64,000 nt of DNA from Lichtheimia corymbifera B2541. Its lineage: Eukaryota > Mucoromycota > Mucoromycetes > Mucorales > Lichtheimiaceae. The position numbers and the translations under genes are program-made. The notes under the pieces were generated by a model. It made no database searches, was not told the DNA's origin, and worked only from the letters and a program-made list of their open reading frames with translations. Below, in pieces: positions 47,929-60,335 of the stretch. The stretch spans positions 34,086-98,085 of the forward strand of contig JNEU01000695.1 of assembly GCA_000697475.1 (NCBI GenBank). Reading direction: 5' to 3'. Position 1 is the first letter of the stretch. Each line of letters opens with the position of its first letter.

Positions 47929-49553
47929 TCACACTTTTTTAACGATGCTCCATCCTCCAATCATGATTCTAAGCACCAGCAGCAAACATGTAACGAAAAA
48001 GAAAATGACAGAGGTGAATACGATTGCCATCTGGTAGTTGGGAACTGAAGTTTGGTTGGCTATCATGCTTGCCAAAGGTTGTCCAACGAGAGCACCTACA
48101 CTCCATGTAAACAATGCCCAACCAGTGCCAACTTCAGAACGTTCGGTCCCTACGCAATCCATGATCACGGCCACCAGCAAATTGAAGAACGTTGCATTGG
48201 CCATTCCATACACCACAGAGAAAGCCCAGAGACTTGCCACGGTCGCCGCAGTGAGCCATACACCAAGTTGCATGATGACACATAACAACCCTACGAGGAC
48301 TATCATATTGAATCGACCGATATAATCTGCCAATTGTCCAAAGATGACAGAGCCAATAAAACTGAAGACACCCAGAAGTCCTGTGATGTTTGCGATTGTA
48401 TATGGATCCACACCAAAACTCTCGGCATACGGTGCGATGAAGGCTGTTGGCACCTAAATAAATTGTTGTTCATGTTAGTTAGAGTATCGGTCATCGCACA
48501 TCCTATCCACTTGAATACTTGCAAAGATAACAAAGGCAATGATAAAGTGAGCGATGATCAAAATGATAAAGTTTTTGTTCTTGAACACAGAAAGATCAAG
48601 CAAAGGAACGACAGCTGATGATTTGGATCGAGGATTAAGCTTGAAGCATAAAAGGACGCCAATCCCGCACATTACAAGTCCAATGAACCCCAGCACACGC
48701 AGTGACCAACGATATCCCACAGTCTGAAAGCATGCTGTTGCAATATTGGTGAACGCCATAGGAGGAATCCCCATCCCTGACAGGGCAATACCAATTGCAA
48801 GTCCAAGTCTTTTTGAAAACCAGGTCATTGTTTGATTGATGCAAGGATAGTAAACGAGAGCTGTACCAAGGCCCAACATGATCCCTTGAGTTAGCCACAG
48901 CTGCCAAATCTTGAGATCCTTTGTTGAGCACACACATTCAAATCCACACACTCGCATACACTCGTATACCTCATGAGTGATACTGGCAAGCATCAATGAT
49001 AAGCAAGTGATTAGGCCTCCTAAAGCTATAGCGTATCGGTCATCCATTTTCGAGCTTGACCACGCGTACAATGGACCCATCAACTGGCGAACGCAAGTGG
49101 CCAAAGATCCTATCCAGCTTAACTGTGTCATGCTATTAGGATACACGTTGGTGTTGTAGTAGTTTAAAAAGACACTCCATCTAGTGTGCACGAAAAATTA
49201 GGGTCTTCGAATCGGCCTCAATAGATCAAAATGAGTACATACGCCTCCAGGAACCCAGAACTATCGTGTTGCAAAACGATTAAACGATCAGCAGCAATGA
49301 TGGCTATTATTTCACAATTAGATACACTTACGATCCACCAATGGCCTATAAGGCTGAATGAGTACATATTACTACGTCCATCTTATGTATATATATAACC
49401 CACACAAAATGATCCAAAGACAACCAACCATGCTTTCCAACCACCATCGGGTGGTTCTTTCCACTCGACATCTTTGGCCGTTTCATTGTTGGCGACTGTG
49501 GTCTCCTCAATCGACTTTTCGTCAATAGCTGTTTCACTAGCGTGTAAGCTCAT
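47929..49553 (-). CDS. MFS monocarboxylate-transporter-like protein, paralogue 2
   Basis: Six exons, 49553-49404, 49345-49332 (14 bases), 49260-49243 (18 bases), 49180-48970, 48909-48523 and 48453-47929, give about 434 residues. The architecture matches its neighbours: EPPDGGWKAWLVVFGSFC at helix 1, SSGFLEA from the microexons, WSVFLNYYNTNVYPNSMTQL, and the helix-7 join FVIF/VPTAFIAPYAESFG across a GC-AG intron (TTT/GCAAGTATTC). The C terminus is conserved (LRIMIGGWSIVKKV). Exon 6 is far closer to paralogue 3 than to paralogue 1, whereas the upstream region is closer to paralogue 1. The family moves monocarboxylates or related small molecules; the substrate is not known. Confidence 0.9.
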
Positions 49554-49835
49554 TGTAACAAAATTGAAAGAAAAAACGACAAATCAATCCAAAGCATAAC
49601 AAGAACGGGACCAGAGTTAAACGCCATCGCCGCATGACCCAGATGTTTCATAACCCACTGTACTACTCTATTCTGCGCTTTTAAGCATCCATCTGCCGAG
49701 CATTAAAGATCAAAACCATCACAATAGCGAAACACGCTCTAAGGGTGCGCTTTTACCATATCAAAGATGTTGAACTAAATTTTTAGATTACTTTTACATC
49801 CAAGTTTATTATACATTGCCTGTGGTAGTGGATGA

Positions 49836-51475
49836 TCACACTTTTTTAACGACTTTCCAACCACCAATCATGATTCTAAGGACCAGCAACAAACATGTAA
49901 CGAAAAAGAAAATGACAGAAGTAAATACGATTGCCATCTGGTAGTTGGGAACTGAAGTTTGGTTGGCTATCATGCTTGCCAAAGGTTGTCCAACGAGAGC
50001 ACCTACGCTCCATGTAAACAATGCCCAACCAGTGCCAACTTCAGAACGTTCGGTCCCTACGCAATCCACAATCAGTGCCACCACCAAATTGAAGAACGTT
50101 GCATTGGCCATTCCGTACAGCACAGAGAAAACCCAGAGACTTGCTGCGGTCGCTGCAGTGAACCATACACCAAGTTCCAGGATGACACATAACAACCCTA
50201 TGAGGACCGCCATATTGAAACGACCGATATAATCTGCCACTTGTCCAAAGATGATGGAGCCGATAAAACTAAAGACACCCATGATCCCTGTGATGTTTGC
50301 AATTGTATATGGATCTACGCCAAAGCTCTCGGCATACGGTGCAATGAAGGCTGCTGGCACCTAATAAATAATGTTAGGAACCACATCATACCACCACACA
50401 TACATCTTAAACACTTGCCGTGATAACAAAGGCAATTAAAAAGTGAGCGATGATCAAAATGATAAAGTTTTTGTTCTTGAACACGGAAAGATCAAGCAAA
50501 GGAACGACGGATGATTTGGGTCGAGGATTGAGCTTCATGCATAAAATGGCGCCAATTCCACACATGACAAGTCCAATGAACCCCAGCACACGAAGAGCCC
50601 AACGATATCCCACAGTCTGAAAGCATGCTGTTGCAATATTGGTGAATGCCATAGGAGGAAGTCCCATCCCTGACAAAGCTATACCAACTGCAAGTGCCCT
50701 TCGTTTTGAGAACCAAGTCATTGTTTGATTAATGCAAGGATACCAAACGAGAGCTGTGCCAATACCCAACATAATCCCTTGGGTTATCCACAGCTGCCAA
50801 ATCTTTAAAAAAAGGTCCTCTCTCACATGAGTACATATTCAAATCCACACACATACACTCATATACCTCGTGAGTGATACTGGCAAGCATCAATGATAAA
50901 CAAGTGACCAGGCCTCCTATAGCAATTGTGTATCGGTCATCCATTTTTGAGCTTGACCACGCGTACAAGGGTCCTATAAGCTGGCGAATGCATGAAGATA
51001 GAGAACCGATCCAGCTTAACAGGGTCATGTTATTAGGATATACGTTGGTGTTGTAGTAGTTGAGAAAGACGCTCCATCTAGTAGACATGAAAAATTGGTA
51101 TCATTGGATCAGCCTCAATATATCATCACGAGTACATACGACGCAAGGAAGCCAGAACTAATATCACGTAGTTGCGGAACGATTAGATGAGGTTATGGAT
51201 CAGCAATGATGGCCATTATCATTTCACAAATAGATACACTTACGATCCCCCAATAGCCTATAAGGGTGAATGAGTATTACTGCGTCCATGATATATGTAT
51301 ATATATAACCTACACAAAATGATCCAAAGACAACCAACCATGCTTTCCAACCACCATCTGGCGGCTCTTTCCACTCGACATGCTTTGTTGTTTCATCGGC
51401 AACCACCGTCGTCGTGATCTCCTCTTCAATAACCGATTTCTCGTCAATAGCTGTATCACTGGCCCTTGAGCTCAT
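49836..51475 (-). CDS. MFS monocarboxylate-transporter-like protein, paralogue 3
   Basis: Six exons, 51475-51314, 51257-51244 (14 bases), 51157-51140 (18 bases), 51077-50867, 50802-50419 and 50360-49836, give about 437 residues. It has a slightly longer acidic N terminus than its paralogues (DEKSVIEEEITTTVVADE) and the same helix-1 motif. The microexon-encoded peptide is AIGG-SSGFLAS. The fifth intron again has a GC donor (ACG/GCAAGTGTTT), giving FVIT/VPAAFIAPYAESFG. Exon 6 is nearly identical to that of paralogue 2. The tandem head-to-tail order implies local duplication by unequal crossing over. Expression differences are possible because the upstream region has diverged. Confidence 0.9.
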
Positions 51476-51988
51476 GGTAAAAACAATATGAAAGAAGAAG
51501 AAGAAGAAGAAGAACGGGGCTGGGATCGATGAACGCCATATCTGTTTTATCCTGATCGTGTTTACCATAACATTTGTATTTGTGGGTTTTCTTCGCGAAT
51601 CTATCCGTCGAGTGTTAAACTACCATCTTTTACCACTCACAAAGAGGAAATATGCATGATCGTGTATCTCACTCTATCTACTTCTTGTTGATGGATTGCT
51701 GCAGGAACATCAACAAGCATCATCTTTCTTTCTTTTTGCTAGCTAGCAGTCAACCAGGGGATGCTCATTTAAAGATCCACCATAATACCAAGCTGACACA
51801 AAGAAGGAAAGGATACGCCTCTTCTGTGATACCAAATCTTGAGTGAGCCACACACACACATTTAACTCTCCCCAAACCGATCAGGTGGTCGAATTATACT
51901 TTGAAGCTATACTATCCAACACCTCCGATTGAAGCAAATTAACTTTGTTATTGATAGCAAATGAAACATCCTTGTTGATAAATGCAAG
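51476..51988. other. Intergenic region, no gene seen
   Basis: Lies between the start of transporter paralogue 3 and the stop of the Aladin gene. A GAA/AAG run (agaagaagaagaag) sits at about 51494-51512, just upstream of the transporter start. No coding exon is supported. Confidence 0.5.
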
Positions 51989-53896
51989 CTATGCTACTTG
52001 AGTAATAAAGTCGACCACACCGGTTTTATGTAGTACTGCCAATGTGCTGCTTGTGCTGCTATTCGCCGAGTATGCAATGTGTATTGGCTTTCCAGAATCG
52101 TTCATTGAAGCACGTGTATTAACAATGCCACTATTGAGGAAATATGAGCGCGCTGTAGGTTTTCAATTTCTGACACGACACACTTACATGTGTTGCAAGA
52201 TATCCTTCCTGGCAAGGGTTGGCATGCTTTCGAGCTGTACAGAATATAATGCCACACAATCGGATTTCTCAAAGACCACGGCCAACCGTTTTCCATCAGA
52301 GGGTGATAAGGCAATTTCTCGGATATGATTATGGTTCATGTGTCCTGTAGGTCCTTCGACAGGTGCTCTCACCGAGTACACCTTTTCTTGCTTCAGTTCT
52401 AATACCATAATTTGTTAGTCAACCGTACCCAGCTTGAATATATATGCATGTATACTTACCTCCAGCTGATGTTGAGTCTGTCCAATAAATCAAATGGATA
52501 TCGCTTTTGCCGTGCATCGAAATGAATAAATTCCTGCTATCCGGTGCCCAGCAAGCAGACTATCAAAAAGTAGATAAGAAAACGAGCCATGTAAAAAAGT
52601 GTGGGTTGTTGACTTTTTACCTGAACACCAAGACCTGGAGGATTGGTCATATCCCTATACACCCAGTGTCGCGTATCCCACATTCTCGATTTGACTTGCC
52701 TGAGAAAAGAAATCAGTTAACTTTTGGATCCATCAATATATAGACAACATGACCTACTTGTCGGAAGCAACGAATAACCAAGCACCATCCGGGCTCCATC
52801 GTAACAGCGTGTTTCCTTTTCCTTGTCGTTTTAGAGGTGTTGTTGATAATGTCATTGTGTCGTAAATCACCAGTGTTCCCTTTGTAGCGGATGTCACTGC
52901 CAAAAGATGACTTGCTGGAGTAGGATCCCAGGCAAGAGCACTGATAGGGCCATAGCCGGTATGACAGAGATAGTTCATTGATGGTCCATGACGATTGCAA
53001 GGTTCCAATTTGCTTGTAAGATCAGCATTGATGACTGAGTCGCTTCCCAAACTCCAGACACAAACGCCATTCCTATATAGATAACATCAATCACTCATCC
53101 TCCTTTGTACTGATCTCTCTCTCTCTGTTACTTACCGACAACCCACAGCCAATGTTCCTCGTGCTCTCTTTTTCCATTCCAGACAAGTGATATTCTTCAT
53201 AAAGCGATGTCGCAGCAATTTACATGTCCAATCATTATCCTCGGTGCGCTCGTAAACATGGACGGTATTATCTTGGTATGCAATAGCGAGCATATGGCGG
53301 TGCGGATGCCATGCGAGCAGTTTAGCTGTAGGAGGCTTGCCACTAAGTTCTTCGGTGGTCGAGGCGACGATTTTGTTGACGACTTCGGATACTTTGTCGA
53401 TACCCCAATAGATGGTCTCTAGCCAGGGACTGCACCATGTTAGATCACCTTTACACCCTATCATTTCAAAGACATGACTTACCTATCTCCAAACTTATCA
53501 TGCACCATATCCTTGCTATACACAACATTAGAGAGGTGTTGGCGAATAAGAAGAAAAAAAAAACTTACAGTCCAGTAAGAGGCTGGCTTGCATATTGCGT
53601 GATGTTGGAAAGCGCATGCACGACGTCCATGGTCAATTCGTCGTGGTCATTATCAGGATCGAGTGGTGAGGCGGTGTCGAGGTTGATGGGAGGCTGAATG
53701 GGTATCTGTTTGATCGATCAGTTACGCGTCAAAGGAACAAGGAAAGGGTGGAAGGTGTATTTACATTGTATCGTTTTACATCAGCATCGGTTGTAACTAC
53801 AAGAGGAGATCGGTGTGGTTTAGTTGGTTGGGCGTCATGCAGTTTTCCTTATCACTTACTTAACGCGCCCTTGTATTCTGCCACGATTTCTCCCAT
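51989..53896 (-). CDS. AAAS: Aladin (AAAS)-like WD40 nucleoporin
   Basis: Ten exons give about 459 residues: 53896-53860, 53796-53765, 53705-53569, 53515-53483, 53429-53136, 53072-52758, 52699-52621, 52559-52460, 52398-52188 and 52130-51989. All phases close. WD-repeat units include LLAWHPHRHMLAIAYQDNTV, NITCLEWKKRARGTLAVGCR, GPISALAWDPTPASHLLAVT, NTLLRWSPDGAWLFVASD and SACWAPDSRNLFIS. The order and wording (WHPH..AVAY.D..VHVYE; NGVCVWSL; LRWSPDGA) follow Aladin, a nuclear-pore scaffold protein that binds Ndc1 and has spindle roles in animals. Exons 2 and 4 are 32 and 33 bases. It is divergent from the BTB gene, with about 425 bases between starts. Confidence 0.88.
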
Positions 53897-54321
53897 GGTC
53901 TTGCAATAAATACGAAAAGAGAGGGAAAGGATCACAACCCAGCAACATTGTGTCGGATTTGACAAGGTCGGGCGGGATAAGCCCAAAAAGCGACGACAAT
54001 ATATGCAAACAATTATCATCACCGCCCATTATACAAAGGAGTGTGTTGTTATTGTTGTGGTTGCTCCTCATCATCATACGAACAATATGCATACATATTC
54101 ATACTAACGTCCCCATATCGTGAATAAACAAAATGTCATTGTAATAGCAGCAGCTGGATATTTAGCACGCTACTACTACCACTACTACAAAATCAATATT
54201 GCTGTTTTCTGATGTACCATGTGAGTTCCTTGTTTTATCTCAAACAAGAAATCCCCTGGTCCCTTTTTCTTGTACTCTTTTTTCTCTTTCTTTTTCCTTT
54301 TATTCTGCCCCATTGTTCAAC
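53897..54321. other. Divergent promoter between Aladin and BTB genes
   Basis: About 425 bases between starts on opposite strands, so a shared bidirectional promoter is likely. It is CT-rich close to the BTB start (tttttctctttctttttcctttt). Confidence 0.5.
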
Positions 54322-56678
54322 ATGTCAACCGAGGTACTTGGTAATGACACCACGCTCTATCCTGGAATCGTTCAACGCCCCACGGATCCCATTATGCTGG
54401 GCAACCATTGGCGGGAATCAGGAGCAGCAGCAGCAGCAGGGGATCACCATGGCAACAGCAATACAGTCTTTTACAGTGGCCGTAGTAGTAGTAGAAACAA
54501 GGTGACTGACGTGCCTTGGACGACTAGCAACAGCCATCATCATAGCAGCAATAGAAACAATGGCCACATGATGATAGAGAATACACCTTCGAGTTCTTCA
54601 CCATCACCTAGTACAAAGTACGATTGGAGGATGCAGTCATTGATGCTTTGTCGACATATCATGACACGGGGTCTTGTGGATGGTATCGGAAGCGACATTG
54701 CAGTCCACGTGCCGGCCTGGGGCAAGATCTATCACCTCCACCGATTGATCCTGGATCAGAACCCATATTTCCGTATGCTGCTTCAGGGCGGGTTTCGGGA
54801 AGCTTCATCCGACAGTGTCACCCTTCATTTCGAAAACAGCCCATACATTACAAAAGAATCCTTTTACTTTGTCTTGCAACAACTCTATGGAAAGCTATCT
54901 GATCCAAACATCCATCATGAAAACGTCCGCCAAATCCTCGCCACTTGCTCATTCTTTCAGCTGGAACACATGTGTGAATTATGCGTCGATTTCATCCTAC
55001 GCACCATGAATGATACCAATGTCATTCTTTATCTCGACTTTGCAGACAACCATATGGTTCATGGAAGTGATCGTATCCTCAATGCCGTCTTTACTTTTCT
55101 TTGTCGGGAAGCTTATTCGATGGACATGGATCGCGTGGCTGATATTCCTATCTCTTGGCTTAAAAAAGTGATCGAATCGGATGCTTTTTGGGTCCCAACG
55201 TAATGTATTTTATCTTTTTTTTTCTCTCCCATTCATTCCACTCACGCGTAGCTGTATTTAGTGAATACGATCGTTACCGATTTGCCTACCGCGTCTTGAT
55301 GAAACGTTACCAGATCCTACAACAGCAACAACAACAGCATTACAGTGTCGCAACACCAGACGACTTTGAGGATGTATCATCGAATGACGAGCATCAAAAA
55401 CGATCTAGCTTTGCTCCTTCACCTGTATCCTCAAAATCATCCACAACCCCATCCACGGCAGCAAATACACCAGCACCAGACGATGACGATATTGTTGTGG
55501 TAGATGTCGATGATGACGACGATGATGGCCAAGAGGACTTGATGAACAAGGACCTGGATGTATTTGTTATTATCTTTACTCGATTGCTGCATTATGTACA
55601 CATGACATTTGAGGAACTGGAACAAATCCGATCGGATGTGAATCCTTTCACTGGAGAGCCGCTGGTGCCTGATTCTATTCTCAAAGACGCATTATGGCAG
55701 CAAATCAAGATGCGGTCCAAAATTGAAGGATCCAGTGAACTTGATACCACGCTTGGATTAACAGTCTCTGAAAATGATGCCAGCAAAACACAGAAAAAGC
55801 CTTTTTTAACGATTCCTACCGATGATACCACGATTTATACGGGTGGATCCTCTCCTTCTTCTACCACAACAACAACCCACCACCAGGAATCCAAACGCAA
55901 AAAGACACCCGTTCATGACACCGAATGCAAGAAAAACGAAGAAAAGAGTTACTCGCTTTATCCACCCTTCCGATTCAGCGTTGAATTTGCCGATTTTGCC
56001 ACACTCAAATATAATGTTCGCGTGTACTCAAAGACCATTTTCTATGCAGGGTAAGTTCCGCTAGTAGTCCATAATGTCGTCAGCTTACCACGTGATGCTA
56101 GATCCAATTGGAACATGTATATACAAAAGGCACGTTCTCAACGTAAAGGTGTGCCCCAACTGGGTGTTTATTTGCATCGTCAATCGATCCCCTGTGGTCC
56201 TTGTAACCATGGTAGCAGTGAAGAAAGCAGGATATGCACGCCAGGTCTATCACCCTTTTCTTGTTATGCCGATAAGCGCAAAGTGGTCCGGACATGGTTC
56301 AAGATTTACTGCCCAGCAAGAGGTCCAAAGCACACATTGACGCTCTTCCAAAGTAGCCCGGATAACTTTTCAGTGTTACAGAGTTGGGTATGTTATTATT
56401 ACGTGATGTTGTCTGCTGGACAAGCTGATGACGATGTAAAATGATAGGGATGGAGAAGTACCACGCTATGTGCCGATGAAGCTCTTTCTTCTGGGATGAA
56501 TGCTGCTGCCGCTGCTGCTGCCGTTGCTGCAGATTCAGGAGCTCTGCTGACAACTGACAATGCAACACATCTCACCGACATTCACCCTTCTAATGATGAC
56601 ACCCCCATTGCCACCACAACTATACCCGCCACTACAAACTCCAATTTAAGATTTTCGATCGTCATGGGCCATGTATAA
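54322..56678 (+). CDS. BTB/POZ domain protein (germ cell-less-like)
   Basis: Four exons, 54322-55199, 55262-56050, 56102-56387 and 56448-56678, give about 727 residues. The BTB fold is around residues 120-230 (GIGSDIAVHVPAWGKIYHLH; RLILDQNPYFRMLLQGGFRE; SFYFVLQQLYGKL), followed by a BACK-like helical stretch (CSFFQLEHMCELCVDFILRT; SDRILNAVFTFLCREAYSMD). The middle holds poly-Q and a long acidic DDDDIVVVDVDDDDDD run. A beta-rich C-terminal module follows (FRFSVEFADFATLKYNVRVY; GSNWNMYIQKARSQRKG; PQLGVYLHRQS). This layout resembles germ cell-less type BTB proteins, which serve as cullin-3 adaptors; that function is inferred. It ends with poly-Ala and a Thr-rich tail. Confidence 0.82.
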
Positions 56679-56880
56679 CACAATAATGAAAATGATACCT
56701 TTTTTCTCTTTGCCGCATGTTGTTAGCATATGGATGTTATGAGTGTTTGGTCAGCAATTTGGGTGAATATGTTACTATTGTGATATAAAGTGTGGTCTCG
56801 ATTATAAAGTGTGCAACGATTTATATAAACAAAGCAAAAACAAAACCAATTATAATGCTATAATGCAAAGGTGGGGTCAT

Positions 56881-59842
56881 CTAAAATACTTCATCTTGGT
56901 TTGGACAATCCTCTGTTGAATGCGTGTTATGCTGTTCACAGTTTTCACAATACTAATAAAATAAAAGAGTGCTTAGTCATTCGATTCAATTTGAAATAGC
57001 AAAAGCCAGCCACTTACCACAATGCGCTTTTTGTTTGAATCACTTGCAGCCAGGGCAGTACAGCTGATCACATCATGGCCATGTTCCTCACAAAGCTCGC
57101 AATATAAATCGGTTTTATCATGACTGCGTGTTGGCGAATCCTTGAGTGATCGAAGCTCTTTCTCCAATTCTCGTGTTCGCCTCCGCTCGGCATCTAATGC
57201 CTGTTCCATATCAGCTTCACCAAAGACTCGACTTTCCACTAAGGTTTCAAGCTCGGCGAGTTCCTTGTTGAGGTGATTGATTTCAGTGTGCTTTGCCAAC
57301 TCCAGGTCATCAAGTCGTCTTCGTTCCTCAAGTAGCTCACGTTCCAACTGAGCAATCCTGGCCTTGAGAGCAGGGGTATTCTCAACATCACCATCATCAT
57401 CCACTTCCTTGTCATCCGGTTTCTCAAGTGCAAGCATTTCATCCATAAGTCGTATACATTCTTGCTCCATATCCTTGTTGGCATGTCGAAGTTGTTGACA
57501 TTCTTTCTCCAAAGCCATTTTTGCATTCTCAGTCTCTTGTAATCGCTGTTGCAGCTCACTACTACTACTGTTGCTGCTGCTGTTGCTGCCATCATGATGA
57601 CTCCTCTCCTCCTCTTCATCAGCATCATGAGGGCCACCACTACCATGTTTGCCTTCCTTGAGTTGCTTGATAGTCTCATGAGCTTCAGCCAATTCACGTT
57701 CCATCTTGACACGAGCCATCTTCATTTGATAATTTTCATCCTCAGCCCGAGCTTGTGCTTCAAATGCAGCATCCGCCTCTTCCATCAAGCGTCGTTTATC
57801 CTTGACTTCTTGTTCAAGTTCCTGCTGTAAGCTCTGGTACCGATCATCGGAGGCGCTACTATCCATATGCAGTCGCTGCAGCTCTTTTTGTAGCCTGTCC
57901 ACTTCCACCGTGAGTGATTGTACAGTAAGCCGTTCCTGTTCTAATTCAGTCATGGCCAACTCGAGCTGTTCTTCCAAGCGTTGTCGTTGATCATGCCACT
58001 CATCTGCATAAGTATCCCGATAACCGAGTTCCTCATCCACGTCCAATACGCCCATAGCAATGCTTCTCTGACGCAAATCTTCAATGACACGGTTCAGGTT
58101 ACCAATCTCGGCTTCCTTTTCCTCTGACAGATCATCCTTTTGCTTCTTGAGTTCTTGTACTGAAGTTTCATAGGCATGAATGGCTTCAAGACCTGCTCTT
58201 CGAAGCTCTTCACATTCCTTTTCCAACGTAGCTGTCATTGTTTCTTGATCTGAAAGAGCATGTTGCATTTGATCCATCTTGGTAGCATATTGCTCCAGTT
58301 CTGCCTTGTGGGCTTCAGCTGTGTCGGATGATTTGTTGCTCAATTCTTCCACCAATCCTTCCAGCTTTTCAATCCTCTTTTGATATTGCTCATGTACTGC
58401 ATCATCCTTGACATTCTGCGCAATCATGGCATCCTTATCCCGAAGCTGCTGTTCTAGTTGTGTACATTGTTCACGTGTCTCCTCCAACTGATGCCTTAAT
58501 CGTGTCATGGCTTCCTCCTTTTCTTGAACCTGAAGAGCATAGCTTTCTTTGGTGGATACTAATCGCTCCCATGCAGATTCCTTGTTGTTCATCTCAGCCA
58601 TCAGCTTTTCCTTTTCCTCTCGTGTCTTTTCCAAAAGATCATAAATCTGATATAGTTCTTCTCTTGATACAATATTCTTGTCTTGCGTTGCTGCAGGCTC
58701 TTTGTTCTCAGTTGTAGTAGTAGATGTTGATTCTGGAGCTGCTGCTGGCAAAGTATCAGGAATGTCTGGTGTAGAGGACTTGTTGTCGGTGGTATCTGGT
58801 GCTGCTGCTGATGATGATGGTGTGAACTGAATCGAGTTGCTCTTGGGTAAAGGTGGAACTGGCTCAGTGTTTCTGGATGATGCACCCAAAGAGAAACGAG
58901 AAGGACGTTTCTCTGCTGTTGAGGATCGAGTGGATAAAGTCTTGCTTGCAGTGAGCTTGAGAGGTGAAGGAGATGCTGATGATTTTGATCGTCGGGTATA
59001 CATTGAAGAACGAGTGCGTTCTGGCATAGGTTGCTTGCTCGTACGCAGGATTTTGGATGGGGCAGTGGTTGCCTTGTCAGCAGGTGATGGATCATTCTGT
59101 TGCGATGGTGATGGATCAGTGATAACAGGTGACACCTTGGAGTCGAGGATGAATAGGCCAGTTTGAGGAGGGCATGAGAAATATCGTATCCTTGGAGAGA
59201 GAGAGCAAAAGTTAATAAAAAGGAGACATCTTTTATATGTATATATATTACTCACCCTTGCACACAACCATCATTTTTGCCACCTCCTACTACATCCAAT
59301 TCAATGCCTGCCCATGTGCCAGCCTTGAAACTAGTCGGTCCAAGAAATCGCAATGTGCCTTGAACACCCAGACTTGGTACAGCTACTCTGCTTCCCACAA
59401 CAAGTGTAGCATCTGGTGGTGGTTGTTGCTGCTGTTCTTTGACTGGTGATGATCGATTCCAGGAAGTGCGTGGTGTAGTGTTCGCGGTAAATGAAAGTGA
59501 TTCAGGCTCTGATAACTCTTCAGTCGAAGATACGGATGATCGTACAGTGGTTGCTGTTGATGCTGCTCCTGCTGCTGCTGGTTTCTTTATCAACCTCGAC
59601 GACCCTCCTCCATTCGCCGTAGAATTTTTCAGGGATCGTCGTTGTAATTTGGGCGCGTCAGCTGCAAGTGGACCTGTTGTATCGTCCAAGGAATGAGTCG
59701 AAGACGAGGCCGACGAGCCTGAGAACCTGGATTGCTTTTTATACAATGGAGTGTTGCTCAATCTCGTTGTGCGTAGAATGGTTGGATCTTGAATGGTGCT
59801 GTCACCACCAGAAAGGTGGACGGGTCTCGCAATGCGTGACAT
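56881..59842 (-). CDS. CLIP-170-type microtubule plus-end protein (CAP-Gly, coiled coil, zinc knuckles)
   Basis: Three exons, 59842-59256, 59190-57018 and 56952-56881, give about 943 residues. The Ser-rich basic N terminus leads to a CAP-Gly domain split by the first intron: VGSRVAVPSLGVQGTLRFLG, FKAGTWAGIELD, GGGKNDGCVQGIRYFSC and GLFILDSKVSPV, with the KNDG motif that binds EEY/F tails. Then come some 500 residues of heptad-rich coiled coil. The C terminus has two zinc knuckles (YCELCEEHGHDVISC and YCENCEQHNTHSTEDC), the second coming entirely from the small last exon, and it ends in DEVF, an acidic-aromatic tail like that of CLIP-170. It should track growing microtubule ends and link to dynein or kinesin, like yeast Bik1 and S. 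pombe Tip1. Confidence 0.93.
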
Positions 59843-60335
59843 GATGTATAGCTTTTGCGAAAGGGGAGCGGATATTAAGCATTTTGCTCGTCGTCGTTAA
59901 ATTATTTTTGGCACTGTGGGTGTGTGTGCTGCTGCTGGAAACAGGAGACATATTTGATTCACATGTCATTCATCTTTACATTTCAAGACATCAATAAATG
60001 AATAATAATCAAATACACTATGTGAATGGGTATGTCTGTGTCTGTGTCTGTGTCTGTGCACATGGATTGTTTGCTGGCGTACAATGTGTTTATTAAACCT
60101 ACACAACATATGCTTGGATATAAGGAAAAGCTCATGCATCAAAGTGTAGATGTCCCATAGTCTTGTGTCACATGTATCAAGTCGTACACATTCTTCATGT
60201 TGTGCGTGGCCCTTGAACTTGTAGTTCCTGAAACTCGTATACATATGTATATATATGCGCATATTGCTGCTGAAACAATGGCTCCGCTCATATAAAATGA
60301 CGTGTCAGTCTATGCACATTGTCTGTAGCTCCTCA
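59843..60335. other. Intergenic region with TGTGTC repeat
   Basis: Contains the CLIP-170 promoter side. A hexamer-like tandem (TGTGTC)n lies at about 60033-60056, and AT-rich stretches near 60240-60256. No gene is supported. Confidence 0.5.
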
